Shown piece after piece: positions 1 to 8,721 of a stretch of DNA of 64,000 nt. Positions within the stretch are counted from its first letter, which is position 1. Each line of letters begins with the position of its first letter. A program made the position numbers and the translations under genes. Origin of the DNA: JACQFZ01 sp045810625 (lineage in GTDB: Bacteria; Pseudomonadota; Gammaproteobacteria; Acidiferrobacterales; Sulfurifustaceae); assembly GCA_045810625.1 (NCBI GenBank), contig JBJMVQ010000055.1:62001-126000 (forward strand). The letters run 5' to 3'. The notes below the pieces were generated by a model, which was not told the DNA's origin, did not search any database, and saw only the letters and a program-made list of their open reading frames with translations.

Positions 1-1
1 A

Positions 2-916
2 TTGAGCACGCACACCCAGCTCGCTTCCCCGCTCGCGCACGGTTTGTTCCATCGGGCGATCGTCGAAAGCGGCGCCTATCAGCTGCGCCAACAGACGCTC
101 GCGGCCGCGGAAGGCCTCGGCAGCGGTCTCGCCGGACGCGTCGGCTGCAGCGATCCGGTCACGGCGGCTGCTTGCCTGCGCGCGTTGCCGCCGCAAGCGT
201 TCTTCGCCGACCCGGCCGTGCGCGCCATTTCGGCGCCCGTGGTCGACGGCAAAGTGCTGACGCAGTCGATCGGGGATGCTTTCAGGACCGGACAGTTCAA
301 TCAGGTGCCGGTGATGGAAGGCTCGAATCACGACGAATGGACGCTGTTCGTCGCGCTGAACAATGAGCTGGTGAGCGGGCCGATCACGCCGGCCGGCTAT
401 CCGGCCGCGATTGCCGGCACGCTCGGCATTCCGCTCGCGACCGCGACTTTCATCGCCAACAACATCTACCCGCTCGCGGGTTACCTGAACCCGGGCGCAG
501 CGCTCGGCGCCCTCGGCACCGACGCGATCTTCGCTTGTAATTCGCGCACCGCGATTCGCCGTCTGTCGCAGCACGTGACGACGTTTGGTTACGAGTTCAA
601 CGATCCGAACGCGCCACAACTGTTCCTGCCGCCGGTGAGTTTCCCGTACAAGGCGTACCACGCGTCGGAGATTCAATATCTCTTCGTGGGCGCGAGCTCG
701 CTGTTGAACGCGACCCAACTACAGCTTTCGGATCAGATGGTGAGCTACTGGACGAGCTTCGCGCGCAACGGCGATCCGAACTCCGCGGCAACGCCCGCGT
801 GGCCGTCGTATCAGGCGGCGACGGACCAATTGCAATCGTTCGTCCCACCGACGGCGAGCACGATCTCGAACTTCGCCGTAGATCATAAGTGCGCTTTCTG
901 GGCGCCCGGTACCTAG
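2..916 (+). CDS. Type B carboxylesterase, C-terminal part (cut by window edge)
   Basis: This is the C-terminal portion of a secreted type B carboxylesterase (alpha/beta hydrolase). The first visible residues, LSTHTQLASP, align with the stretch that directly follows the GESAGG nucleophile elbow in the complete paralogue at 1113-2753, so the true start and the catalytic Ser lie outside the window. The acid region (GSNHDEW) and the His region (YHASEIQY) of the triad are both visible. The two proteins are alike along the whole overlap, including the end (DHKCAFW), so they are tandem duplicates. The natural substrate is unknown. The family assignment is confident. Confidence 0.9.
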   Translation: MSTHTQLASPLAHGLFHRAIVESGAYQLRQQTLAAAEGLGSGLAGRVGCSDPVTAAACLRALPPQAFFADPAVRAISAPVVDGKVLTQSIGDAFRTGQFNQVPVMEGSNHDEWTLFVALNNELVSGPITPAGYPAAIAGTLGIPLATATFIANNIYPLAGYLNPGAALGALGTDAIFACNSRTAIRRLSQHVTTFGYEFNDPNAPQLFLPPVSFPYKAYHASEIQYLFVGASSLLNATQLQLSDQMVSYWTSFARNGDPNSAATPAWPSYQAATDQLQSFVPPTASTISNFAVDHKCAFWAPGT

Positions 917-940
917 AGTCCGGACAAAAGAAACTCGATC

Positions 941-970
941 GACGCCCTGCGCTTGCAGGGCGTCTTTTTC
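941..970 (+). terminator. Intrinsic terminator of the first esterase gene
   Basis: A perfect 10-bp stem, GACGCCCTGC / GCAGGGCGTC, with a 4-nt loop (GCTT) is followed by a T-rich run. It starts 25 nt after the stop codon. The same ten-base stem is used after the next esterase gene. Confidence 0.9.
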
Positions 971-1112
971 TCTTCGCAATGGAACCGCACCGCAAACCAA
1001 AGACCGCGCCGAAGTCGCATCTGCACGAGCGGTTCCGCCGCACTGCATCTCGTCCGACTGTGCAGCCAAGGAGCTGGGCTTCAGAAACAATAACCTGTGG
1101 AGATACCAAGCA

Positions 1113-2753
1113 ATGCGCCCCTACCGCCACGCACCATTGGGTTTGATCCGGACCCTCGTCTTCTCCCTGCTCGGCGTATTCACCGTCGCCGTCGCTGTGC
1201 AAGCCGACGTCGACCCTGAGCATCCGGTCGTCGCCTTCACCGACAAGGGAGCACTGAAGGGCGCTGAAACCGCGACCATGAAAAAATTTCTCGGCATCCC
1301 CTATGCTGCGCCGCCGGTCGGCGAGTTGCGTTGGCGGCCGCCGCAACCCGTGACGCCTTGGCGCGGCGTGCGCGATGCGACGCAGTTCGCGAATCATTGC
1401 CCGCAGCCGGCTTCGCCTTTCGGATTGCCGAGCGTCACCGAGGACTGCCTCTATCTGAACGTGTTCGCACCGAAGCATCCCTCACTCGACCGCGATTTGT
1501 TCCGCGGGCATCCGGTCATGGTCTGGATACACGGCGGCGCGCTCTTTCTCGGCGAAAGCGACGACTACGATCCGAGCAAGCTCGTCGAAAACGAGCACGT
1601 GGTTGTCGTCACCATCAACTACCGCCTGGGCCTCCTCGGCTTCCTCGCGCATCCGGCGCTCTCCGCCGAAGCCGATTACGATGGGTCCGGGAACTACGGA
1701 TGGATGGATCAGCAGGCGGCGCTCGACTGGGTGCAGCGCAACATCAAGCACTTCGGCGGCGATCCGAATCGTGTGACGATCTTCGGCGAGTCCGCCGGCG
1801 GCTTGAGCACGCACGCGCAGCTCGCGTCACCCGAGGCGGCGGGATTGTTCCATCGCGCGATCGTGCAGAGCGGAGCGTATTTCCTGAACACGACACCGCT
1901 CGCCGCGGCCGAGGCGCGCGGTACCGCGTTCGCCACAGCGCTCGGCTGCCCCGATCAAACCGCCGCGTGCTTGCGTTCGGTGCCGGTCGAGACGCTGCTC
2001 GCGAACCAGGGCAGCGGCGGGTTCACCGGCAACGTCGACGGCAAGGTGCTGACGCAGCCGATCGGCTCGGCGCTGCAGACCGGTCAGTTCAATCGCGTGC
2101 CGGTGATGGAAGGATCGAATCACGATGAATGGCGCTTGTTCGTTGCGTTGAACTTCGAGCTGCCGACAGGCATTGCCACCGATCCCACGAACTACGCGGC
2201 TCGTATCAATGCGTCGTTCGGCGGGTTGCCGCTCGCGCCGATCGTCATTCCGCACTATCCGTTGCCGAATCCGCCGACGCCGCCGGGGCCGAGCATCGCG
2301 CTCGGTGCGGTCGGCACCGACGGTATTTTCGCGTGCAATTCGCGCACCTCGATCCGCCGGTTGGCGAATTTCGTTCCGGTGTTCGCCTACGAGTTCAACG
2401 ATCAGAATGCGCCGCAATTGTTCTTGCCGCCGCCGGTGAGCGGCATGCCGTACGGCGCGTATCACGCGGCCGAGATTCAGTACGTGCTGGGCACGCGCCC
2501 GAGCCTGCCCGCGCAGTTCGTGCCGCCCTTCAGCGCGGGGCAGACGCAGCTATCGAACAACATGATCAGCTACTGGGGACATTTCGCGCGCAAGGGCAAT
2601 CCGAACTCGATCCACACACCAAACTGGCCGCAGTACGATGCGAACGCGGATCTGTTCCAGTCGCTGGTCGCGCCGACGCCGCTGACGGAGTCGGGCTTCG
2701 CCGCGGATCACCAGTGCGCATTCTGGGGCGTGTTGCTCGGAACCGGCAACTAA
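1113..2753 (+). CDS. Secreted type B carboxylesterase/lipase
   Basis: This 546-residue protein is a complete type B carboxylesterase. Residues about 1-32 look like a signal peptide (basic start, hydrophobic core, cleavage near VQA-DVD), so it probably acts in the periplasm or outside the cell. The early FLGIPYAAPPVGELRWRPP block, the EDCLYLNVF motif, the GESAGG nucleophile elbow, the acid region (GSNHDEW) and the His region (YHAAEIQYV) give a complete Ser-acid-His triad. A GGAG motif lies a few bases before ATG 1113. It is the second copy of a tandem pair, separated from the first by a terminator, so the two are probably transcribed separately. The ester substrate cannot be read from sequence. 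Confidence 0.93.
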   Translation: MRPYRHAPLGLIRTLVFSLLGVFTVAVAVQADVDPEHPVVAFTDKGALKGAETATMKKFLGIPYAAPPVGELRWRPPQPVTPWRGVRDATQFANHCPQPASPFGLPSVTEDCLYLNVFAPKHPSLDRDLFRGHPVMVWIHGGALFLGESDDYDPSKLVENEHVVVVTINYRLGLLGFLAHPALSAEADYDGSGNYGWMDQQAALDWVQRNIKHFGGDPNRVTIFGESAGGLSTHAQLASPEAAGLFHRAIVQSGAYFLNTTPLAAAEARGTAFATALGCPDQTAACLRSVPVETLLANQGSGGFTGNVDGKVLTQPIGSALQTGQFNRVPVMEGSNHDEWRLFVALNFELPTGIATDPTNYAARINASFGGLPLAPIVIPHYPLPNPPTPPGPSIALGAVGTDGIFACNSRTSIRRLANFVPVFAYEFNDQNAPQLFLPPPVSGMPYGAYHAAEIQYVLGTRPSLPAQFVPPFSAGQTQLSNNMISYWGHFARKGNPNSIHTPNWPQYDANADLFQSLVAPTPLTESGFAADHQCAFWGVLLGTGN

Positions 2754-2787
2754 ACCGCGATCAAAAACGAATCGTCGGTTAAGTAGA

Positions 2788-2817
2788 GACGCCCTGCTAC
2801 GCAGGGCGTCTTTTTTT
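2788..2817 (+). terminator. Intrinsic terminator of the second esterase gene
   Basis: The stem GACGCCCTGC / GCAGGGCGTC has a 3-nt loop (TAC) and is followed by seven T residues. The stem matches the 941-964 terminator base for base, which supports duplication of the whole transcription unit. Confidence 0.92.
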
Positions 2818-2842
2818 GTAGGTCCCCGCGGAGCCGCCGCCG

Positions 2843-3248
2843 ATGGCGCAGCGGCTCGTGCTGTCCGAACCGGATTTCGCCGAGGTGGTGCGCCAGGCGT
2901 TGCACGACTTCAACCGCCCGGCCGCGCTTGGGCGCAGCGCGTTGCTCCGCTCGCGCGTATTGATCGATCGGGTCGGCGACTGCGCGACCGCCGTCGATCT
3001 GCAGGCGCTTTTGAGGAAGGGGTCGAGACGTTGCGCAACAACCCCAAAGACGAAAAGCGTAGCGCGCGCTGTGGCATATCTTCATTCAGGCGGCCGCCAC
3101 CCAGGAGGCGGCGGCCGCTCGGCGGCAACTCCCCTTCATTACCTATCGTTATCACCTCTATCAGGGAATTGACCGGCTTACCGCCTGGCTCTGGCAGCGC
3201 GAGCTCTACCGCCCGAACCCGCAAGGCCTGCTGCGAGGCGCCGCGTAG
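2843..3248 (+). pseudogene. Frameshifted remnant of a larger protein (possible ATPase C-terminal tail)
   Basis: Three reading-frame segments join into one plausible polypeptide. The first runs from ATG 2843 (MAQRLVLSEPDFAEVVRQAL) to about 3013. The second reads EEGVETLRNNPKDEKR. The third reads ALWHIFIQAAATQEAAAARR, continues with LPFITYRYHLYQGIDRL and AWLWQRELY, and stops at 3248. At least two frameshifts are needed. From memory, the last segment resembles the C-terminal tail of large bacterial ATP-binding regulator-like proteins, but I cannot confirm the family. No ribosome-binding site is evident, and the gene is almost certainly non-functional. Confidence 0.55.
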
Positions 3249-3357
3249 CCGGGCGCGCACGCAACAGTTCATCACCCTCTTGGGCAGCTTTTCGGCCGGC
3301 CGTTTGGCAGCTCCCCAGCCGACGCTCGGCGTATCATCCTATGAGGAGCGATGCGCC

Positions 3358-3600
3358 ATGAACAAAATGCTTCGCCTCGCCGTGCCGGATGTCCAAGCGG
3401 CGCCCACCGCGAATCCAATTTTTCGGACCGCTTATTACACGCTCGCTGTGCGCGCCTGGAACGCCGCGCAACCCGAGCCGCTCTGGCACGACTCGCACGC
3501 GGCGTTGTTGATGAACGAAGAAGCGCGCGCCATCTGGGAGCAATTCAAAGGCTTTCACAAACCGAACGCGAGCAACGCGATGCGGCACGCGATCATTTGG
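3358..3600 (+). pseudogene. N-terminal fragment of a SAM-dependent methyltransferase (LCM/TcmP type)
   Basis: ATG 3358 follows a good ribosome-binding site (ATGAGGAG) and encodes about 81 residues. They resemble the N-terminus of leucine-carboxyl-methyltransferase-like proteins: a FRTAYYTLAVRAW block, a WHDSHAALLMNEEA block, and NASNAMRHAII. Similarity ends abruptly at 3600; the SAM-binding and catalytic parts are missing. The frame then runs without homology into the next gene, and the SDR gene starts at 3662. This looks like a 3' deletion next to the SDR gene. The upstream signals look intact, so the remnant may now only serve as a leader. Confidence 0.6.
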
Positions 3601-3661
3601 AATTCGCCGGCGCCTCAACCGCGTACACGGCGTCCGCCAACCACTGAACTCGGAGGTCTCA

Positions 3662-4567
3662 ATGACGACGCAGAAAACCGTATTCATCTCCGGTGCTTCC
3701 TCCGGAATCGGCCAAGCGACTGCGCACCTGCTCGCGCAGCGCGGCTATCGCGTTTTCGGCACCAGCCGCCGCCCGTTCGATCGCCCACCGGGGGCCGGTA
3801 TCGAGACAATGGCGCTCGACGTGCGTTCGGACGCATCGGTCGCCGAGTGCGTCGCGGCCGTGCTCGCACGCACGGGACGCATCGACGTTCTCATCAACAA
3901 TGCCGGCTATGAGCTGGGAGGCGCGATCGAGGAGGTCTCCATCGCCGAGGCGCACGAGCAGTTCGACACGAACGTGTACGGCGTAATGCGATTGACCAAA
4001 GCGATACTGCCCATCATGCGCCGGCAAGGCGGCGGAAGGATCATTAACATGAGCTCGCTCGCCGGGATCGCTCCGTTGCCGTTCCTCGGAATTTACGCCG
4101 CAAGCAAATTTGCCGTCGAGGGCTACAGCGAGGTGCTGCGACACGAGGTGAAACCTTTCAACATCTCGGTGTCGCTCGTCGAGCCAAGCTTTATCAAGAC
4201 GCCCCTGGCGAGCAACCGCCAGCACGCGAGCGCGCATATCGGCGAGTACGACACCTGGCGCGAGCGCGCGCTCGCCGCGATACGAAAGTACGAGCAGACG
4301 GCGCCCGAGGCCGAAACCGTCGCCGCGCGCATTCTGCGAATCATCGAGAGCCGGTCGCCGAAGTTGCACTACACGGCAACTCCGGACGCCACGCTCGTAT
4401 CCCGGCTGCGGCGATTCCTTCCGGAGAGCGTGTACGAACGGGCCACGCGACGACATTTCCAGCTGGACACGGGGAGCGTTACCGGCTCACACGATGCGGA
4501 GACGGCCAGCCACGGTGCACGCGATGGCGTGCGGTTTGCTCGACGACCGCGCCCGGGACGGCGTTAA
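3662..4567 (+). CDS. Short-chain dehydrogenase/reductase
   Basis: This is a classical SDR oxidoreductase of 301 residues. Visible motifs are the nucleotide-binding SGASSGIGQA near the N-terminus, the LINNAGY motif, a Ser in the MSSLAG strand, and the catalytic Y-A-A-S-K. GTSRR after beta-2 suggests NADP preference. A GGAGGT ribosome-binding site lies just before ATG 3662. The last 30 or so residues (from about DTGSVTGSHD) are Arg-rich and atypical, so the C-terminus may have been extended by loss of the original stop. The substrate is unknown. Confidence 0.88.
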   Translation: MTTQKTVFISGASSGIGQATAHLLAQRGYRVFGTSRRPFDRPPGAGIETMALDVRSDASVAECVAAVLARTGRIDVLINNAGYELGGAIEEVSIAEAHEQFDTNVYGVMRLTKAILPIMRRQGGGRIINMSSLAGIAPLPFLGIYAASKFAVEGYSEVLRHEVKPFNISVSLVEPSFIKTPLASNRQHASAHIGEYDTWRERALAAIRKYEQTAPEAETVAARILRIIESRSPKLHYTATPDATLVSRLRRFLPESVYERATRRHFQLDTGSVTGSHDAETASHGARDGVRFARRPRPGRR

Positions 4568-4583
4568 AGACGAGCAACGGGCG

Positions 4584-5714
4584 TCATCGGCCCATTTTGG
4601 CCATCGTCTTCGCGCGGCGATCGAGCCACCAGCCGTACTGAACCGGCCATGACTGGAAGTCGGCGACGCCGAGCGCTTTCGCCGCGTGGTGGGGCCAGAA
4701 CGGATCGAACAACGCCTCGCGCCCGACCGCGATGAGATCCGCATCGCCCGCCTGCAGAATCGCTTCCGCTTGCGGACCATCGAGGATCAAGCCGACGGTT
4801 TGCGTCATGACGCCCGCGTCGCGGCGAATCCGCGCGGCGTACGGCACCTGAAAGCCGAGCGTGCGCGGAATCGTCCCGGCCGTGGGACTGCCGGTGATGC
4901 CGCCCGAAGAGCAATCGATGACGTCGACGCCGCGCGCCTTGAGCGCGTTGGCCAGCTCGACCGAATCTTCGAGCCGCCAGCCGCCTTCGAGACCATCGAC
5001 CGACGAAATGCGAAAGAACAGCGGTTTGTCCTGCGGCCAAACGGCGCGCACCGCCTCGGCCACTTCGAGCGCGAAGCGCATCCGCTTCGCAACGCTCCCG
5101 CCGTACTCATCGGTGCGCGTGTTCGAGATCGGCGAGAGAAAACTGTTGATCAGATAACCGTGCGCCCCGTGTACTTCGGCGATCTCGAAGCCCGCGGCCA
5201 GCGCGCGCCGCGCGCCGGCGGCGAACGCCGCGATGACGGCATCGATGTCCGCGCGTTCCATCGGCCTCGGTTGCAGCCACCCGTCGGCGACGGGAAGATT
5301 CGTCGGCGCGATGATCTCCCACGGCGTATCGCCGCGCGCGAAGTCATCCGGCCCGAGCGGACCGTTACCGAACCACGGACGCGCCATGCTCGCTTTGCGG
5401 CCGGCATGCGCCAGCTGAATCGCCGGTGTCGCGCCATGCGTCTTGAGGAGCGCGGCGATACGCGCGAGCGCCGCGCCGTGCGCGTCCGACCAGATGCCCA
5501 CATCGCCGTGGGTGATGCGCCCGCGCGCTTCGACGGCGGACGCCTCCACGAACACGATGCCCGCGCCGCCGAGCGCGAACTTGCCGATGTGTGCCAAGTG
5601 CCAATCGCCGACGATTCCGTTCTCGGCCGAATACGTGCACATCGGGGAGATGACGACACGGTTGCGTGCCGTGACGCGGCGAATCGAGATAGGCGTGAAA
5701 AGTAACGGGTTCAT
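4584..5714 (-). CDS. Old Yellow Enzyme family NADH:flavin oxidoreductase (YqjM-like)
   Basis: This 376-residue FMN-dependent TIM-barrel enzyme is of the Old Yellow Enzyme type. It begins LLFTPISIRRVTARNRVVIS PMC and has MCTYSAENG, the active-site region IQLAHAGRKAS, the conserved EVHGAHGYLINSFLSP (His pair for substrate binding), RTDEYGGS, and the phosphate-binding IAVGREALFDPFWP near the end. The MCTYS segment with the YqjM-type Cys puts it in the thermophilic-like/YqjM class. These enzymes reduce activated C=C bonds using NAD(P)H. It is convergent with the SDR gene, with only 16 nt between the stop codons. Confidence 0.93.
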   Translation of the reverse strand: MNPLLFTPISIRRVTARNRVVISPMCTYSAENGIVGDWHLAHIGKFALGGAGIVFVEASAVEARGRITHGDVGIWSDAHGAALARIAALLKTHGATPAIQLAHAGRKASMARPWFGNGPLGPDDFARGDTPWEIIAPTNLPVADGWLQPRPMERADIDAVIAAFAAGARRALAAGFEIAEVHGAHGYLINSFLSPISNTRTDEYGGSVAKRMRFALEVAEAVRAVWPQDKPLFFRISSVDGLEGGWRLEDSVELANALKARGVDVIDCSSGGITGSPTAGTIPRTLGFQVPYAARIRRDAGVMTQTVGLILDGPQAEAILQAGDADLIAVGREALFDPFWPHHAAKALGVADFQSWPVQYGWWLDRRAKTMAKMGR

Positions 5715-5906
5715 AGCGCGATTTTGCCACGAGCGCCGTCGGTCTGCATCGCAACGGGGCTTGCGGGGCGAACGTCTCGGCAGCGGTGGCCCGACGCGCC
5801 GGCCGCTCGCGGAGCCACTCGGGCTTTACCGGCCTGCCTTCAAGCGGGGAATCGGAGGATTTCCGGTAGCGCAGCGGCGCGTTCTTGTTTAAAAGAAGAG
5901 CCGTCT

Positions 5907-6359
5907 ATGACGTTCGTTAACGCCCTCCGATTCGTCAGTGTCCTGCTGACCGCTCTCAGCATGTCGGCTGCGCTGGCGCACCTCTTCGCGCTTCCGAACA
6001 AGATCGACCTTCCGCGCGACGTCTACCTGACGGTCCAGCAGATCTACCGCGGCTGGGCGCTGCTCGGTGTCGCCGTTGTCGGCGCGTTGATCTCGACGCT
6101 GGCGCTGACGCTGCTGGTACGCGCAAATCGCAAACTGTTTTATCTGACGCTGGTTGCGACCATCAGCATCGCGCTCGCTCTCGCGGTGTTCTTTGTATTC
6201 ACGTACCCGGCGAATCAACAAACGTTGAACTGGACGATGCTGCCCGAGAATTGGGAAACGCTGCGGCGGCAATGGGAATATTCGCACGCGACCGCCGCGG
6301 TCTTATATCTCCTGGCGTTCGTCGCCCTGACGCTCTCGCTGCTCGTCAGGCGAGAGTAA
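5907..6359 (+). CDS. Four-helix membrane protein (DUF1772-like)
   Basis: The protein has 150 residues and four hydrophobic segments at roughly 5-25, 48-70, 78-100 and 128-147. The W-x(8)-R-x-Q-W-E-x-x-H-A block (ENWETLRRQWEYSHA) before the last helix is typical of DUF1772 membrane proteins. I chose ATG 5907, preceded by AAGAAGAG; the open frame extends upstream to 5724 but the added residues are Arg/Pro-rich and look non-coding. No function is known. Confidence 0.75.
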   Translation: MTFVNALRFVSVLLTALSMSAALAHLFALPNKIDLPRDVYLTVQQIYRGWALLGVAVVGALISTLALTLLVRANRKLFYLTLVATISIALALAVFFVFTYPANQQTLNWTMLPENWETLRRQWEYSHATAAVLYLLAFVALTLSLLVRRE

Positions 6360-6368
6360 ATCCGCGGC

Positions 6369-7547
6369 TCAGGCGAGCCCGCGGCGCGTCAGCGCGGTGC
6401 CCATCAGCTCGACGAAGTTGTCGCGGTAGAAGCACGTCTTGGTGCGCTCGTCCGATGTCGCGAGACTCGTCTCAAATCGTTTGATCGGGTTGCGGCCGCC
6501 TTCGACGTGCGGGTAGTCGGAGGAAAAGAGCAACGTTTCCGTTCCCGCTTCGCGCGCAATCCAGCCGACGTCCTCGGCCGGATACGGCGTGGCGCGAATC
6601 TGGCGGCGCACGTATTCGCTCGGCTTCAAGCTGAGCTTTTGCAGGCGCTCTTCGTTGCGGCGGAACGCATCGGCCGCGCTGTCGAGAAAACGCATCCAGC
6701 CTGGGAGCCAGCTCGCGCCCTGCTCGATCACGCCGAACATCAGCTTCGGATGCTGTTCCAGGATTCCGTCGATGATCAGCGTCGCGAGCGTCTGCATGAC
6801 GGGATACGGAATGGCCATGTAATCGACCGAGCGGAAGTTTTCGGCGCCGCCATGGAAGTCCGGCGGGATCGGCAGACCGTTTTGAAAATAATTCGGATCG
6901 AGCAGCTGTCCGCCGCCGCCGACATGGAACAGCACCGGAATGCCCGCTTCTTCTGCGATGCGCCAAACCGGAAACAGATCGACGTGGCTCGGCGAGTGCG
7001 TGCGCGGACACGCGGACGGGACCAGCAGCGCGGCGAAGTCGTCCGCGACCGCGCGCTCCGCGGTCTGTCGGGCGCGCGCAAAATCGGCCAACGGAACATA
7101 GGCGGTCGGCAGCAGGCGCCGGTCGGCGCTGCAGAAGTCGCGCATCGCGCGATTGTGCGCGTCGGCGAGGCCATAAATCAGATCCATGTCCGTGGCGTTG
7201 CGCTCGAGGCTCGCCATGTAGCCGTTGCAGTACGTGTTGAACACGAGCTGGCTCGCGAAGCCGAGGTAGTCGAGCGCCTTGCCGCGATCCTCCTTGCGCA
7301 GCGCGCCGGTCGCGTCCCAATTCTTGCGCAGCATGATTTCCGCTTCATCGCGCGCGCGGTACTGCGGGTCGTTCTGTTTCGCGAGCGGCGTGCGCACGCG
7401 CTCGGCATCGCTGGTGAGGAAATTGCGCGGCGCCGCTTGGCGCAAGTGCTCGACGACGCGCACCGCCGCGTACTGTGCGAGGTAGTCGGCGGTTTCCATG
7501 ATGTGGGAGTCGGCGTCGTGGACGACGCGCTCGGCGACGTAAGGCAT
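6369..7547 (-). CDS. Amidohydrolase family 2 metal-dependent hydrolase
   Basis: The 392-residue protein is an amidohydrolase_2 TIM-barrel enzyme. It starts with the D-x-H-type metal motif (HDADSHIMET) and contains a barrel His (VLFHVGGGG) and a late SSDYPHVEGG motif with the Asp that closes the metal site. Relatives hydrolyse or decarboxylate aromatic and other cyclic compounds; the substrate here is open. The start at 7547 has a strong GGAGGTG ribosome-binding site. It is convergent with the membrane-protein gene, 9 nt apart. Confidence 0.85.
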   Translation of the reverse strand: MPYVAERVVHDADSHIMETADYLAQYAAVRVVEHLRQAAPRNFLTSDAERVRTPLAKQNDPQYRARDEAEIMLRKNWDATGALRKEDRGKALDYLGFASQLVFNTYCNGYMASLERNATDMDLIYGLADAHNRAMRDFCSADRRLLPTAYVPLADFARARQTAERAVADDFAALLVPSACPRTHSPSHVDLFPVWRIAEEAGIPVLFHVGGGGQLLDPNYFQNGLPIPPDFHGGAENFRSVDYMAIPYPVMQTLATLIIDGILEQHPKLMFGVIEQGASWLPGWMRFLDSAADAFRRNEERLQKLSLKPSEYVRRQIRATPYPAEDVGWIAREAGTETLLFSSDYPHVEGGRNPIKRFETSLATSDERTKTCFYRDNFVELMGTALTRRGLA

Positions 7548-7709
7548 CGGGCACCTCCGTGGATAACCGGTCGTCTCGGCAGGCGCCGAGCCGTGGCTGT
7601 TCTCCGCTCAATGTAGCGGCGCGCGGGCGCGCGGTAAACCGTCGAAACCCGGCTTCGAGCGGGCCTATTGCGATACGGCCGCTACCGGAAGCGATGCAAC
7701 GACGCGGGA

Positions 7710-8501
7710 CTAAACAGTCGCCGGGTAGCTGTACCACTTCATTCGATCGTAGGTCTTGTAGCCGAGTCGGCGATAAACGGGTTCGCCGAAAGGGCTTGCC
7801 TGAAGCGTCACAACGGAAGCACCGCGTGCGAACCCCGCGTTCGTGGCGAGCCGCGTACAAAGGCCGGCCAACCCCATGCGCTGCGCTGTCGCCGCCGTGC
7901 CCACCCAGTACACGCCGGCGCCACGGCCGCTCATTACCGTAAGCGCCGTCGAGAGCGGCTGTGTGCCCCGGTAGGCGACGTAGCCGATGACGCGCGCGCA
8001 GAGCAGCGCCGTCGGACGCCCAAAATAGATTTTTGTTTCTGCGGGCGGCAGGCGATTGGCCTGGTACGCTTCGGCGTTCACCTGCATGGCGTCCTGCACG
8101 TGGTGCTCCTCCGCGAAACACTCGACTCGCACACCGGGCGGCGGATCAACTTCTGCGAGCGGCGCATCGATCAACATGCAAGGAGCGTCGGTGCGCAATT
8201 TCGCACGCACAGCAAGGAGCGCGGCTTCGAGATCGGCGTCGCGATTGGCGCGCACGAGCACCACGAAACGACGGCGGCGCGCGGCGAAGAAGTCCCGTGC
8301 GCGGTCGATCACTTCCTGTACCGTGATGCGCGGGTCCGTACGCGCGACGCAGTTGCGATACCCAGCGGCAAAATCATTCGGCCCCGCCACCAGCAACACG
8401 CCGTCCGATTCAACGCATTCGCACGGCTCCTGCCAGCGTGCATGCTCGCGGATGGATTGAATAAGGTTGGCGTCGGCCAGATCGAATGCGCTCTCTGTCA
8501 C
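7710..8501 (-). CDS. GNAT family N-acetyltransferase
   Basis: The 263-residue protein has an N-terminal region of about 120 residues and a C-terminal GNAT acetyltransferase domain. The acetyl-CoA region is GVYWVGTAATAQRMGLAGLC (a variant of the Q/R-x-x-G-x-G/A loop), and the ASPFGEPVYRRLGYKTYDR strand-helix-strand at the end is typical of GNAT. The start is GTG at 8501, because no ATG gives the full N-terminus. The acceptor substrate is unknown. Confidence 0.75.
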   Translation of the reverse strand: MTESAFDLADANLIQSIREHARWQEPCECVESDGVLLVAGPNDFAAGYRNCVARTDPRITVQEVIDRARDFFAARRRRFVVLVRANRDADLEAALLAVRAKLRTDAPCMLIDAPLAEVDPPPGVRVECFAEEHHVQDAMQVNAEAYQANRLPPAETKIYFGRPTALLCARVIGYVAYRGTQPLSTALTVMSGRGAGVYWVGTAATAQRMGLAGLCTRLATNAGFARGASVVTLQASPFGEPVYRRLGYKTYDRMKWYSYPATV

Positions 8502-8721
8502 AGAAACCCGGCTGGTTGTTGTGTCGGACTCTGGAGCATATGCGCGGGCCGTGGCCGAATACCAGACGGTTCACGGATCTCCGGTTTTCGGCGAAGTTTC
8601 GGCATACACCTCTCAAACATCGGGTGCAAAGAAGTACAGAGGCGCTCGAGGCTGCGGGTGCCACGGGGACGCACGGCATCGACCTTTGGCAATGACGCGC
8701 CCGGTTCGCCTGTGATCGGCG

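Noticed and set aside
3031..3912. 293-codon open frame on the plus strand
   Set aside because: It fuses the ATPase-like remnant, the methyltransferase fragment and out-of-frame SDR sequence. I split it into the two remnants.
8502..8721. Short open frames between the GNAT and TesB-like genes
   Set aside because: No ribosome-binding site and no recognisable sequence; treated as intergenic.
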